Shown here: in pieces, positions 34,201 to 46,310 of the stretch | Numbering within the stretch: the first letter of the stretch is position 1 | Layout: each line of letters opens with the position of its first letter | Assembly (NCBI GenBank): GCA_029706075.1 | Contig: JAINUG010000175.1 | Location: forward strand, 124,001 to 188,000 | Origin: Aldrovandia affinis | Lineage: Eukaryota; Chordata; Actinopteri; Notacanthiformes; Halosauridae | Direction of reading: 5' to 3' | Length of the DNA: 64,000 nt | Translations under genes and position numbers: made by a program | Notes under the pieces: model-generated | Told to the model about the DNA's origin: nothing | The model's database searches: none | The model's input: the letters and a program-made list of their open reading frames with translations, nothing else

Positions 34201-35397
34201 CATTTTTTGTGTATGTGGGCACACTTCTGTCTTTGTGGTTATGTGTGTGTGAGCATATGTATGAGTGTGTGTGTGCATGCACTTTTTGTGTGTGTATGTT
34301 GCTTTAAATCTGAAATGAGACTTGTTGAGCAGCACATGGCAGCCCATAGTGTGTACAGATCCAGGCTGTTTGAGCTGCGCTGGGCCAGGACAGGACAGGA
34401 GAGGAGAGTGTGAACAGGGAACCTGAATAAACTTGTTTGTGTTGGGTGGAAGTTTGGAAGATGTGACAATGAGAACATGCCTTATTTGTGTGTGGAACAT
34501 TTTTAATAAGTACTTCAAACAAGGTTCAACAGGAAACTAATTCTAAACATTGCATCCAGCTCTGTAATTACGTATATTATGAGAGCCCCTGAAGGTAGCG
34601 TCATTTATTTAGAATCTTTTGTAGAAAGCCCTAGAGGGCTGTTTATCTGTTTTTAAAGATCTGTGCTTCTCATCTTTTATGTCTGCTTTCAAGTTCAGCC
34701 GTACCAAGAAACCAAGCGCACAGCATTCTGCCTGTCATCGCGTTGTGAGCCTCCTCTGTCCGTTCAGCACAAACAGGGTTTTATCATTTCACTTGACGCG
34801 ATGTGCCTCCAGTTTGCACGCATCTCTCTCTCATATTGGTGAGCGTGTGTCCATGCTGCAGTCACTCTAATCCATGAGAGGGTGTAATCTAGTTCCTCTC
34901 TCTGTGAACCCAGAGCGCTTAATGAGGACTGATTGGGTCATGTGACGCACACTGGAGATCGCCGTCTCGTTGTTTTGCATCTTGATGCTGCTACAGTTTT
35001 ACGAAGAGCAAATCTGGGAGGGTGCTTGTGTTTGCCCAAGCTTCCTGCCAAACCTGCTCCCTTCTCTTCAGTGAAATGGCTATAGCGAGCAAATGGTGGT
35101 TTGTCTCGTAAACTACGGTAGAAAAGCTTCAGTGCGAGTAGGGCTTTAACTAGACCAGGCACTTTGTTCAGCGCTACCGAAAGGGTTCAGCAGAGGGTTT
35201 TTAAAGTTTTTAAAGTTCAGGGACAACTTAGTTTAGAATGCTGCTACATCCCTTCTCCATGCCCCTGATAACCCGGGACAGCCTCAAGGCGGGACCCGTC
35301 ACAGTGCAGCCTGAACAGAATGGGCCCCTAGTCATCACAGGAGGAAATGGAAATATCCCCCTAATGCCTTTGTGGTGTGAACTCTGTGGTGGTTCTG

Positions 35398-35535
35398 TGT
35401 GGCTCAGTATGTAGAGCATGGCACTGATGATGCTTAGGTTGTGGGTTTGATTCCACATATAGTGAAAAATGTATGCATTCACTACTGTATGTCACTTTTG
35501 GGTAAAAGCGTCTGCTAAATGGCTTTTGTTATGTG
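35398..35535 (+). mobile_element. Short tRNA-derived SINE
   Basis: Box A-like TGGCTCAGTATGTAGAGCAT and box B-like GGTTGTGGGTTTGATTCC are followed by a short body and the tail GGGTAAAAGCGTCTGCTAAA. It is only about 138 bp. The tail is of the common teleost SINE/LINE type but the head differs from family 1. Confidence 0.75.
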
Positions 35536-35734
35536 TTATGTGTGTTGAAGTGACTCAGTTTTCCCCCCTCACACATGGTGCTATGCGCCAAATCTGGAGG
35601 GGGAGGGCCCTTTGCTGCTGATGGTGGAGACCACTTGCAGAAAGGGATGCAGGCAGTGGACAGCTTGATTCTCCTGAGCGGTACGATGTTGTGCGATGGT
35701 GTGACCGTCTCTCTCTGTCTCTCATGTTGTCCAG

Positions 35735-35897
35735 GAAGGATCAGAACCTGTTGTCTCCGGTGAACTGCTGGTACCTGCTGCTGAACCAAGTGAGGAGGGA
35801 GAGCAAGGACCATGCCACGCTCAGCGATATCTACCTGAATAATGTCATCATGCGCTTCATGCAGATCAGCGACGACTCCACCCGCCTGCTCAAGAAG
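35735..35897 (+). CDS. srgap1: srgap1 exon 3: F-BAR domain
   Basis: A 163-nt exon between TTGTCCAG and GTGAGTCC. Its first G completes a lysine codon begun in exon 2 and it ends at a codon boundary. It encodes DQNLLSPVNCWYLLLNQVRR, ESKDHATLSDIYLNNVIM and RFMQISDDSTRLLKK: the second part of the F-BAR bundle, about residues 88-142. The sequence is highly conserved among srGAPs. The end (SDDSTRLLKK) differs slightly from the mammalian form I recall (SEDSTRMFKK). Confidence 0.95.
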
Positions 35898-37251
35898 GTG
35901 AGTCCGCTCTGCCCGAAACCACTCCGCCCTCTCACTCTGACACCTAAAACCCCCACCCTCACCCTAATAATCACTTCTCAACACCTCCGTCTGCTCTCAC
36001 CCTGATAATCCCCACCATCTACCAAAATACCCCCGCCCCTTTCACCCTGGCACCCCCACACTCTTGTCACCCTAGAAACACCACACTCTTCACCCCAATA
36101 CCCCCACCCTCTCTCACCCTGGGATTATCCTCCTGACCTCCACCCTTTCACCATGATGATCACCTAACCCCTCCACCCTCTCTCACACTGACCATCCCAC
36201 CCAGCAACTGCACCTTCTTAACCGTGACACCCCACCGGGAGAATGGGGCGACACCCTCCCAGTTTGTCCCGACACAGGTGGGGAGATGAGGCCATGTGAG
36301 TATGAGAGGTTACTGAGGATGTTCCTAATCCTACACAATGACCTCATCACAGAACAGGAAGAGCTTGTTCAAGACGATCGTAAATCTACCACCGCTCACA
36401 CTGAGCACACCGTTAAGTGCTCATCCGCGTTCCCACGTTGGAAGTCCGTGTCATGTTTTCTCTACGCATAATCACGCAGCATAATAAGAATGATTTAGCG
36501 TTGGGCCCGCAGCTGTGTTGTGCAGGGCCTCCCTGGTTCAATGGGGCTTTTGTTCGGAGCCGTACGGCCGCAGTGGTGATCATGTGTCTCCACGCCGCCG
36601 CCGCTAGCCGCTCCACACTCCTTCCCAGAGGACAACTCCCAAACAGATTACGGCTGTGATCCTCCGCGGCACGCATATGCCCTGACCACAACACGAAATG
36701 ACAGGCTGGAGATATTCTGGGGGAGCGGCTTGTGGTCTGTTTCAACTCTTTTCTTCCATTTTTTTCAATGCTAAATGAGTCGCTGTGAGGGGTTTCGCCT
36801 CAAGGTCCTGCACATGTGGCTGTGCGATCCAAGTCCAGAAGAGTTTAGTCGTATTCATGTTTGGTGGTCTGTCTGCCTCTCTCTCTGTGTCTCTCTGTGT
36901 CTCTCTCTCGCTCTGTATCTCTCTCTCTCGTCTGGTCGTAAAGAGGGACGGTGGGGGACAGGGAAACAGGAAGTGTCATCACACAAGGCCCGTTCTGCCC
37001 TGATGGGGGCTCTGAAGTTGAAGGGTTTAATAACAGGCCAGATGTGGCTGTGAGCTCTTAGAGATTGAGTGCGGGCTCATTACTCACTCGCTCTCTCAGC
37101 CTGTGGTCTCATTCAAACAGTCTGCTGCTACGCTCTGCATTAGGGGACATGACCGTTCAGCTGTCACACATTCGCAGTCAAGTCTCCAATCCTTGTGAGC
37201 ACAAAGCGCTTGGTGGGGCGTCCTCTGTAGTGGTAAATGTATGGGCTGGTT

Positions 37252-37496
37252 CAGATTCTATAGACTCACCAGATACTCAGCTCCATATTCTTGAACTTGA
37301 ACGTTTGGCCTCCCTACCATTGAAGATGAAGAAATCCGATTTGATGTATCTTATGAATATTCATGAAGGGGCGTGACCAAGTTCAAGATTGTGGCGATGA
37401 ACGTTCTGTACTGTAATACAGCACCAGGACCTCCTGTATTTAAGAAGCAGAGAGGACAGAAGGAACACAGGAGCTGAGTATGTGGAGGGTCTGTGG
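37252..37496 (-). mobile_element. Inverted-repeat element, copy D (245 bp)
   Basis: The left end is CAGATTCTATAGACTCACC followed by AGATACTCAGCTCC; the right end is GGAGCTGAGTATGTGGAGGG...CTGTGG. The body is in reverse orientation relative to copies A-C and E: CTGTAATACAGCACCAGG and AAGAAGCAGAGAGGACAG are the inverse of their CTGGTGCTGTATTACAG and CTGTCCTCTCTGCTTCTT. Confidence 0.75.
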
Positions 37497-39785
37497 TGTT
37501 ACTGCAGGAGTTGGGAGCTGGTAAGGGCCGGGGATTTTTGGTGAAGATCTGGTGAAGCTCACTGGCCCACTCCCACTCCGCTGTGCAGGAGGAATGGGGA
37601 GAGAAAAGCAATCAGGTAACCAAAGCAACCAGTGAGGCAAAAATGATTGCCTTTATTCAGGAAGTGTGCCTGGATAGAGCGTGCTTTATTGGGGTTTACT
37701 CGGCCAATCAGGAGGCTTCAGGGACATGCATGGGCCCATCCCATCCTGCCTGCCATCGTTAGCATGGGCGCACGATGTGGGGAAGGACCAGGAAACGGCC
37801 CGTTCACCCGTGTCTCTGCGTTTATATCCACATGGCGCCAAGGAGAGGCCTCTCACTACAACCTGCAAGGTGTCCTACTGGCTCTGAAGCCTCCAGTCTT
37901 CCCAAGAAGCGTGTGTGTGTGTGTGCTCGCGTGCGTGCGTGCTTGCATGTCCGCCCTGTATTTCAGAGTGGCATTTAGCGGGACAGGAACCGCCCCCTAG
38001 TGAGGAGGGGTGGGGGACGCAGTCTGAAAGTAGCCTGGCCCTGTAATTGGTGCTCCTCCACCTCTGTGATCCCAGCATCACCCCACTGCATTACCCTCCC
38101 TGGGGTTACTGCAGGTCATGGCTGCCTGCTGTGCCCTGAGCATCATTACGCCCATCATTACATCTCTTTCCCTTTCACTGGTGTCTTTCTGAGAATGTAC
38201 TGGCTTCTCAAATGGAGAATGTTATGGGGAATAAGAGTTATTCTGCCAGGATGTTGGGTTCTGAGCTTTTTCCCCTCATCACGTAGGTGATTGCTTTATG
38301 GCAGTAATGCATTTCTTGTTTCTGTCTCAGCTGTAATTCTGAGCCGAGGCCTGTGCATTTATGAGACACAAAATGAGTGGTCGAGCTCAAAGGCTGGGGA
38401 CTTCCCACACACTGCAGGAGCCCGTATAAAGAGGCTGCCAATGGTCACTGCAAAAACGTCGACCACAGCAAATGCTGAAAATGAGCTGACCTGTAAATGA
38501 ACATGGGGCTTTGGCATGAGCTCTGGAATGTGGAGCTGCTTCACAGTTGGGAAGGTCTTATCACGTATTTACATTGTATTATTTATACGGCGTGTTGGCT
38601 GTTTAATGCGCTGGTGTTTTATGCATGTAAGCTGTGTCTCTTTTGCGATCGTCCAAGCAGCTGAAGGACATTTTTAAATGACACATTTCCTCTGAGAGTA
38701 TCATTGTCTGCCCCTGCATGCTTAATATTTATGTGACCACAGTTCTATTGTCTCCATGACGATTTTGTCCATTCCAAGATCGAGTGGGCTCGCAGAATTC
38801 CTATTGAAGCTCTTGTCATGAATGAACATGAATATTTGTCAGAACATAATTCGCTCATTGGTTGGCAATGTGTTACATAACCACATGGCATTAAATGTTT
38901 TATTCATCAAGCTTAAAGTCACTTAAAGTTTACAGTCCGTAGCGTTCCTGCTGTAAATGTGTCGTTGTCAGCGGGCTCTATCTGAAACAGAGAAAAGGCA
39001 GCACGTGAATCCTTCTTGCTGTTTGATGGAAGTGGCCGCAGTGTTTGATTATAGCGCTGCTGTAGTTTACTGGCCTGGGCTACTTTAGGTGCGTTACTCA
39101 GGTCACCCCGTGTTGCACAGTGAGACCTCACTTGTCAGGTGACTCTTTGAGGCACTCTGTAGCCCTGTGTTTGGGCCTCAATCATATAAACAAGCTCTCC
39201 CACTGTGAGCCAAATGATGTCATTCCTCCATTAACCCTTTGAGGAGTGTGTTCTAGTTCTAATTCACAGTGTTCTATTCTGGAATTATAATCCTTTCTTT
39301 GAGGATGCCATGAGCAGCCCTTTATGATGTCATCAATTAGAATCAACCAGAATGTTGCGGCGTGTTCCAGAATAATCATAATGCGACAGTACTCCTCAAA
39401 AAGTTAAAACCAGTGACTTTATTAAGACCAAGAGGGGCCTGCTCAGCTTTTACAGTGCAGCCAGCTGGTGGGAAATGGCACTAACACCTAATAGGGTGTA
39501 AAGATCTGACCAATAAATTATTGTTGTTCACGATCCCCGCTCAGCATTCTGCTAGCCGGGAAAGAGCCTATAAACAAACCCGTAACATTCGGTTGGCCCC
39601 ACCAATCAGAGGCATCACAGACCCATAAACACTGGCAGCGGGTTCAGCTGCACACCACACAAAACAACAACCATAGCACAGACAATCTTCATTTTTAGGG
39701 AACATATCTTTATTTGACAAATCATTAAGAAAGTTTTTCAGTTTTGTTGAAGAGCCAGAGAGTGGATCGTGGATACTGTCTTGAG

Positions 39786-39965
39786 ATCAGGGGTAGCCAG
39801 CTAGGGAGGGCCAGTGTGCATGTAGCCTTTTGTTCCAGCTGAGCAGTAACACACCTGGTTGGACTAATCAACTAATCAGGCTTTGATTTGGGAGAATGAG
39901 TTGTGTGACTGCTGGGCTGGAACAGAAGCTTGCAGGTCTTTCTGGGCAAGACTGCGTGTTTACAG
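39786..39965. mobile_element. Degraded fold-back (hAT-like) element
   Basis: It starts ATCAGGGGTAGCCAGC with GGGAGGGCCAGTGTGCATG, and its middle has AACACACCTGGTTGGACTAA. The right arm (CTGGAACAGAAGCTTGCAGG) partly mirrors the left (AGCCTTTTGTTCCAGC). It is similar in style to the element at 13880 but its outer end is eroded. Confidence 0.45.
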
Positions 39966-40411
39966 GCAGATTGAGATGTGTGCCATGAGCTCGTCATAAA
40001 TGAGCCTTTTCACACTGTGTCTCATGCAAGGCGTGTACTGGTCACTGTTGGTACTGATGAGAGTTTAATTTTGCCATATCTGACGGGGACCACTCAGAAA
40101 AGTTAGGATGAACAATTTCACCAGTGATAAGCCTGCAGCCTTGTCACAGAAAGTCCAAAGAGTGGAAACACTTCATAGGTTGATGGAGGGCTTGTGTGAT
40201 GTATCATATTTTGTGCTGGGTTTTAGTTTTGGGTGTTTCGAAGTAACACAAAGTTGATCCTGTTGGAAGTGATTTGCAACGAGGGCCTGATCATTCCAGA
40301 GGGCAGCCCTGTATATCAGTGCACACAGACAACATTGCCACCTCCACACTAGTGACAGCTTCAGTAACCAGCCATTGCATTTTCATTATGCAGCTAATCA
40401 CCATCCCATAG

Positions 40412-40770
40412 TCTGCTGTGTGCTCTGATAGGACACAATTCTACAGAGCCAGACAGCAGTGTGCTCTGATAGGTCACGATTCTACAGAGCCAGACAGCAG
40501 TGTGCTCTGATTAGATACGATTCTACAGAGCTAGACAGCAGTGTGCTCTGATTGAATATGATTCTACAGAGCCAGACAGCTGTGTGCTCTGATTGGATAT
40601 GATTATACAGAGCCAGACAGCTGTGTGCTCTGATTGGATATGATTCTACAGAGCCAGACAGCAGTGTGCTCTGATTGGATATGATTCTACAGAGCCAGAC
40701 AGCTGTTTACTCTGATTGGATACGATTCTACAGAGCCAGACAGCTGTATGCTCTGATTGCATATGATTCT
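40412..40770. repeat. 41-bp minisatellite, about nine units
   Basis: Tandem 41-bp units contain CAGAGCCAGACAGCAGTG followed by TGCTCTGATTGGATATGATTC. Variants alternate CAGCAG/CAGCTG and GGATAT/GGTCAC. It is non-coding, within intron 3. Confidence 0.93.
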
Positions 40771-42001
40771 CCTCAAAGATGAGCATCCCGAATTATAGAA
40801 GGAAAGAAGGTGTGGTCCCCCCTCGTTGTTCTGTGTGCACAAGCACACGCTAAATTGGCTTATGTGACTTAGCGCTATTTATACAGAGTAAGACTATTTG
40901 TCGATTTACTGTAAATAGGCAAGTAAAACAGTAGAGGGCAGGAGTGTGTTTGGTGTTAACCCCAGGGGGGTACAGCCCAAATACTGTCTCTAAATAGAGC
41001 CCTGGATCCGATGGCAGTGATCCTCTCTGGTTTGGATCAGACCTCCTGACTGGGCCCTGGGCCCGGCTGTTTCTGAGATGGTGCTCACGTGGCTACACAC
41101 TGTAGTGGCTGTGCTGTGATCTTTACACCCAGTAGAAACGTCCACACTGTACAGCCTTTCCCACACCCACCAGAACCTTCCATACGCAGTAGGACCTTCC
41201 ACGTCCACCAGAACCTTCCACGTGCAGCACATTTAAAAAAGTGTTTTTTAATTTAATAAATTTTTCTCTCCACTTTGCTACATAGCCATGTAGTTCTATT
41301 CTAAGGTATCTGACTTTACTACACTCCTTTACCACTCATCAAACGCACAAGATTATTTCATTGTGTGACAAAGACAAATGATCTATTTTCTTGATGCAGC
41401 ACTTACAGTAGGCAGGTGTCAGGTTTGATCTTTATTCATTAATGCTGTTGGATTTAATTTAATCTGCGATGTGAGGAACCAGGTCAGCAGTCACCAGTGG
41501 TTCAGAATGCTGAGAAATGCCTCTGGAATGAGATTAGCGCTCAAATAATTGGGTTAGAGAGACACCGTGTAGATGGAAGTGGACCTTCATACGGCCTGTC
41601 CAACCGTGAACAGCTGCAGGCCTGAACAGAGACCGCGTCCATTGTGACAGTCACCTCTCGGCTCAGGTGTGTGACAGTCTGCAGCAAATATAGCTTGCTC
41701 CCACTATGACCTTTCACCCTGGATGTAGTGCCTGTATCTAGTAAGTGAGATTAAATCAGGAGCCAAATCAGGGCTCACGCGTTAGTGTTACAGCATGGCC
41801 TTGTGTCCCGTACGGTCACAGTTGCCCGTAAAACATTGATAGGACTCGTTTAGGGTTATGTGATTTTGTGTCCTGATCCTTGTTCGTGCTGATGAATGGG
41901 CATCTGAATCGTGTTGTGCTGAATGCGAAGAAGACAGTGTTTCACTGTTACTGTGCATTTACGTAATCTCTCTCTCTCTCTCTCTCTGTTTACATTTTCA
42001 G

Positions 42002-42064
42002 AGCAAAGAGATAACCTTTCAGCTCCAGGAAGACTTGATGAAGGTCCTGAACGAGCTCTACACT
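42002..42064 (+). CDS. srgap1: srgap1 exon 4: F-BAR domain, 21 codons
   Basis: A 63-nt exon between ACATTTTCAG and GTAAGTGC, exactly 21 codons with both borders in phase 0. It encodes SKEITFQLQEDLMKV and LNELYT, about residues 143-163, within a long F-BAR helix. Because the length is a multiple of three, skipping it would remove 21 residues without a frameshift. The polypyrimidine tract is a (TC)n microsatellite. Confidence 0.94.
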
Positions 42065-44471
42065 GTAAGTGCTGTATGTGTATGTGTGCAGTGCTGTGCT
42101 TCGCCATGTCCCCTTGCTCAATACATTGTGAATGTCCACTTTGTTCTCTCTGTTGCCCGGGGAAAGTGTTTCCAAGCACAGCACATCTTTTCAAACTTTG
42201 TATGAAATGCTAAACCTGGAGGGTTTTTTTTTGGGGGGTTGGGGCTTGGTGGTTTTTTGTTGTAGTTTTTTTTAACTTGATGTGCAGTTGTCAGAAGAGC
42301 TGACTTCAAAGCCCTCCAGCTTGTGAATATATGAAAGCGTATTGAGTCTGAGGAACGTACAGCCACATAACAGAGGCAGGGAAGCCTGTGGGGGATTGGT
42401 CGTGTGCGTTAAAAATGGAATCCTGGATCACACCTGAAACGGGTGCGAGGCCATGTCCTGTACATTTCCCCCCTTCTGTGGAACGCCCAGAGAGATCTAT
42501 GACCTTGGCACAGCCGGGCACCTAAACAACCAATCGATAGTTAATTCCAAGCCTTGATGAATGCTGTCAGGCTCGGTGCCAGGCTGCAGAGCCATGTGCA
42601 GGGTTCTCATTTCTGCCATGTGGCGAGCAGCACTAATCACATGCAAATGTGTGCCCAGGTATTAGATGAGAGATTTCATGCTTGGCGTCTCAAGAACCAA
42701 GTCTTTCACTCTCAGAAATCCCTGATTTATGCCACGTAATTTATGCAACGGTTCCATTAATCTCCTGGCCATTAGCTCGGTATGGAAACCAGTCTGATAC
42801 CTTTTCAAACACCTTTTCCTTTTCTATATATATATAACAGCAAAGACAGCATTTTGCCGGCTTGTCATTTTGCTCGTCTGCCAAACGCATAAAAAATCTA
42901 GCGAGAGGACCTTACATAAATTTTCAGTTTGCGAAATCGAAGCAGAGCATCAAAGCTTCGTCCTCAATTTCCAGGTCCTAGTGACCGTATCTGAGGAATG
43001 GAAAGAAGGGGCAGAACGTTGAAAATCACTCCCTGAAATCGTGAATCACACAGGCCACAGTGCTGGTGGGATGTGATGAGGACGTCCTCAGGCCACAGAT
43101 GTGTTTCCATGGAGACGGGGGCATGTGAGGGCATTGTGAGGTTGTTATGAGGTCACCACACGCACACTTCCCACAGTGGCCCTCGCTGCCCGTAGCCTAG
43201 CGCTGCTCTACACTGCATCTGAAATGCCATCCACTGGCTACCACTGCCCTCTTCTCCAAATCAAAGCAGTTCACCACTGCCACTGCCAGCTCCCCCCCTC
43301 CCCCACTAAAGAAACCCCCTTATTTTGCAACCGTTTCACCAAGTTTTATCCATTTTTTTTAATGATTTTTTAAAGTGAATGAGCTTATTGCCATAGTGCT
43401 GTGAGAACAGCTGGATGAAAAGCCACAGAACACCACTGATGTTGCAGGCATTCGATTCAGACGCAAAACCATAGCCAGCGATTTTGCACCTGCTAAGATT
43501 CACAGTCTTAAGGTTGATGGCGATTAGTTTTTGGATCAACACATCAGCACAGCTGTCTGTTTTTTGCACATAATTTGCCCAGCGACACTAAACAGGAGCC
43601 GGTGATGTTGGCGATCAGAGGGTCCCGTTTAATCAGGCCGTTTAGAACAGTGTCCCTCCGCGTCCCATAGCTGCATATCCATTCCCATTTCCCCCGCAGG
43701 CAAACACAACCCAGTGTTGCATCAGAAAGATGGCGTTTTTTCCTTTTTCCGTAGATTCCTTCGCCAGCAAAATAACAGGTCTGGTCCTGTGCTAATTCTG
43801 TACCTCTAAAAGAGGAGTACAGTAAACACCGCCCCACCACCGTGCGGCTGCAGACAGGGAGACACAGAGCCGGCTCGGTCTCCCCAGCTCCACTACGCTT
43901 CCAATTATGTGGTTCCGGTCAATGGTGCAAAACAAACGCACACACACAGGCACCCAGGCCTCTCCTATACTTTGCGCAAGCCTTGTGTATTTTTGGAAAA
44001 ACTATGGTTTGAGAAGAGGCACGCTGCGTTGGACTTGGGACAGAGGAAATGCAGTTATTCTTTTGAGCACAAGGCTAATGCACAGTATGGGCAGCGTTTC
44101 CTGGATGGAGGCTGCGTCGGGTCAGAGGGGCCACTGGTTGCCTGTATGTACATGGCAGGATGCCACGGTGCCCTGGCCTGAGTGAGGGGGTTATAGAGTC
44201 ACAGGGGGGGTTATAGTGTCACGTGGGGGGGGGTTATAGACAGTGTTCTATTCCTCGGAGGGTGTCTGTACCACTCTATTTGCGTCATAAACGGCGCTTT
44301 ATCAGTTCCACTCACGCACGGTCTGGAAAGTGGTCCTGCTGCTGGTACCTGCTCTGCCCCCTGTGTGTGGAATAATGGGCCGTGACTCAGAGAGGAGAAG
44401 TGGCTGTGTGTGTGTGGAATAATGGGCAGTATACGCTCACACACACACGGACACAGATGCATGCACACATG

Positions 44472-44525
<54 letters not shown>

Positions 44526-45139
44526 GAGAATCCAACGTCAGGAAGCAGGAGTTTGTGGCTGATCGTTCCTCTTCACTTCAAAGACAGAGAGCAGAGTGTG
44601 TGAGTGCTTTAGGCTGCCAGGCTGTCAACACCTGCCACCCAGACGGGAGAGGCTGTGGGCCTCCGGTCACTGAAAGATGATTGGATTGTTTTTTTCTGTA
44701 GTCCCTCTGCTCCCGATTAAAGATTGTATTTGTGCCATGTATTGTATGGTATTGTCATCCTCTCTGTGTGCTGCTAATCCCCACCAACTGCTATGTGTGC
44801 TTTAAAGATGAGTCTTTCAAACTCCAAGCAATATGCTAAATGGCACTGAAGAGCATTGTGTTTTTTTTCTTTTTTTCTTTTTTAAGCCCCTCATTTCATA
44901 AAGAGAGAATTGATATTTTTCCCTGTGGCATGCGGTGAGAGTTTGTAGCAAGAAGTGGGTAATTGGTTTGGTCACCGAGGGGAGGAGGATGGGGGGAGCG
45001 GGAGATGAAAGCTTTCTTTGGTTCAAAGCAGGGTGAAGGACCGTGTGTGCGCGTGCCTGCGTGCGTGCGTGCGTGCGTCCGTGCGTGCGTAGCCCCAGAA
45101 ACTGTCTTGATCTCTGACCTCTTGGCGGCTGGCTCACAG
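42065..45139 (+). other. srgap1: Intron 4 (3.1 kb)
   Basis: The intron starts GTAAGTGC and ends GCTCACAG. Apart from a (CA)n tract near 44430-44521 and a GTGC/GTGCGT run at about 45045-45090 just before exon 5, I recognise no repeat. The block 42785-42985 (TTAGCTCGGTATGGAAACC, GCAGAGCATCAAAGCTTCG) looks unique and could be conserved. No other exon seen. Confidence 0.6.
44430..44521. repeat. (CA)n microsatellite in intron 4
   Basis: Imperfect CA/GCA sequence followed by about 46 bp of pure CA ending at 44521. Confidence 0.9.
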
Positions 45140-45322
45140 GTGATGAAGACCTACCACATGTACCACACGGAGAGCATGAGTGCAGAGTGCAAGCTGAAGG
45201 AGGCGGAGAGGCAGGAAGAGAGGCAGATCGGCCGGACGGGTGACCCCGTCTTTCACATCCGCCTGGAGGACAGACACCAGCGCCGCAGCTCCGTCAAGAA
45301 GATTGAGAAGATGAAGGAGAAG
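45140..45322 (+). CDS. srgap1: srgap1 exon 5: F-BAR domain
   Basis: A 183-nt exon (61 codons, phase 0 at both ends) between GGCTCACAG and GTACGGTC. It encodes VMKTYHMYHTESMSAECK, LKEAERQEERQIGRTGDP and VFHIRLEDRHQRRSSVKKIE, then KMKEK, about residues 164-224. This includes the charged, lysine/arginine-rich stretch of the F-BAR domain implicated in membrane contact in the family. The GTACGG donor departs from consensus at +4 and +5, making it one of the weaker donors of the gene. Confidence 0.95.
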
Positions 45323-45810
45323 GTACGGTCCTGGGGTCTCCAACCCTTTACAGCAGGGTTCTCTATCCCTTTACACTAGGGGTCTCCAACCCTTTACAGC
45401 AGGGGTCTCAAAATACATACATTTTTCTCACAAACTCATTAGCATGATGTCGCTTGCTGTTGGATCTTGAAATATCTGTGTGCTGGTAATGCCACTGAGA
45501 GCTGGTTTGTACATTCATTCCACGACCAAAAGTCATTGGTTACCTGGAGGCTGAAGTGTCTACCTTTTTGTAGTGTTTTCCAAAATATTTGGAAAATATG
45601 AGGTTTTGATAACCTCAATCATGTAGTTCCCCCTTGCAAAATTTGCCGTATTATAGCCCAAATCTATACTTTTTCACAAATAATAAACCTTTACTAATTG
45701 TATGTTTATGCTTAAAACCTCGTTGTGAAGTCATGGATATAATATACAGTGTGAACATTCTCTTATCAAGGGTCATCTCAATGTAGAGTCTGCCATGTAT
45801 TGACATGGCT

Positions 45811-45985
45811 CCACACACACACACACACACCCATACACACACATGCACAGACACACACACGCGCACACACACACACACACAGACCCACACACATACTCTC
45901 TCACACGCACACACGCGCACACATACACACACATACTCTCTCACACGTGCAAATACGCACGCACGCACGCACACACACACACACA
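45811..45985. repeat. Imperfect (CA)n microsatellite in intron 5
   Basis: CA repeats interrupted by GCA, TACTCTC and GCACG steps over about 175 bp. Confidence 0.9.
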
Positions 45986-46310
45986 TACACTACTAGCTTA
46001 ACTGTACTTTGCTTTACCATTCAGCACAGCTCTGATATCATGCTGGATAGAAACAGTACCATGATATTTTAGCTCCAGTGTGGAACAGGCCTGTATACTG
46101 TTAAACTCTGTGACCAATGGGTTAACCTCCAAGGCAACATTGCTTTCACAAACACTTTCTGGAATTATTTATTTGGGGGGGTGAGGGTTAGGGTGGGGGT
46201 AGGGGGGGTGGAGGTGGTGATACTGTAACATGGAATTCATAGTCTGAGTCATAGTCCATGGGTCACAGTACTGTACCAATAGGTGCAGGGCCAGGGACAG
46301 TGAGTCAGGC

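Larger units (their letters stand above)
35898..42001 (+). other. srgap1: Intron 3 (6.1 kb)
   Basis: The intron starts GTGAGTCC and ends ACATTTTCAG after a short (TC)n tract. It contains C-rich imperfect repeats (CACCCTC/CACCCTGA units, about 35935-36235), inverted-repeat element copy D, a degraded fold-back element (39786-39965) and a 41-bp minisatellite (40412-40770). The block 38590-38890 (CTCTGAGAGTATCATTGTC, TGCATGCTTAATATTTATG) has the look of conserved non-coding DNA. Nothing is recognised in 36250-37245, 37500-38590 and 40780-41990. Confidence 0.6.
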
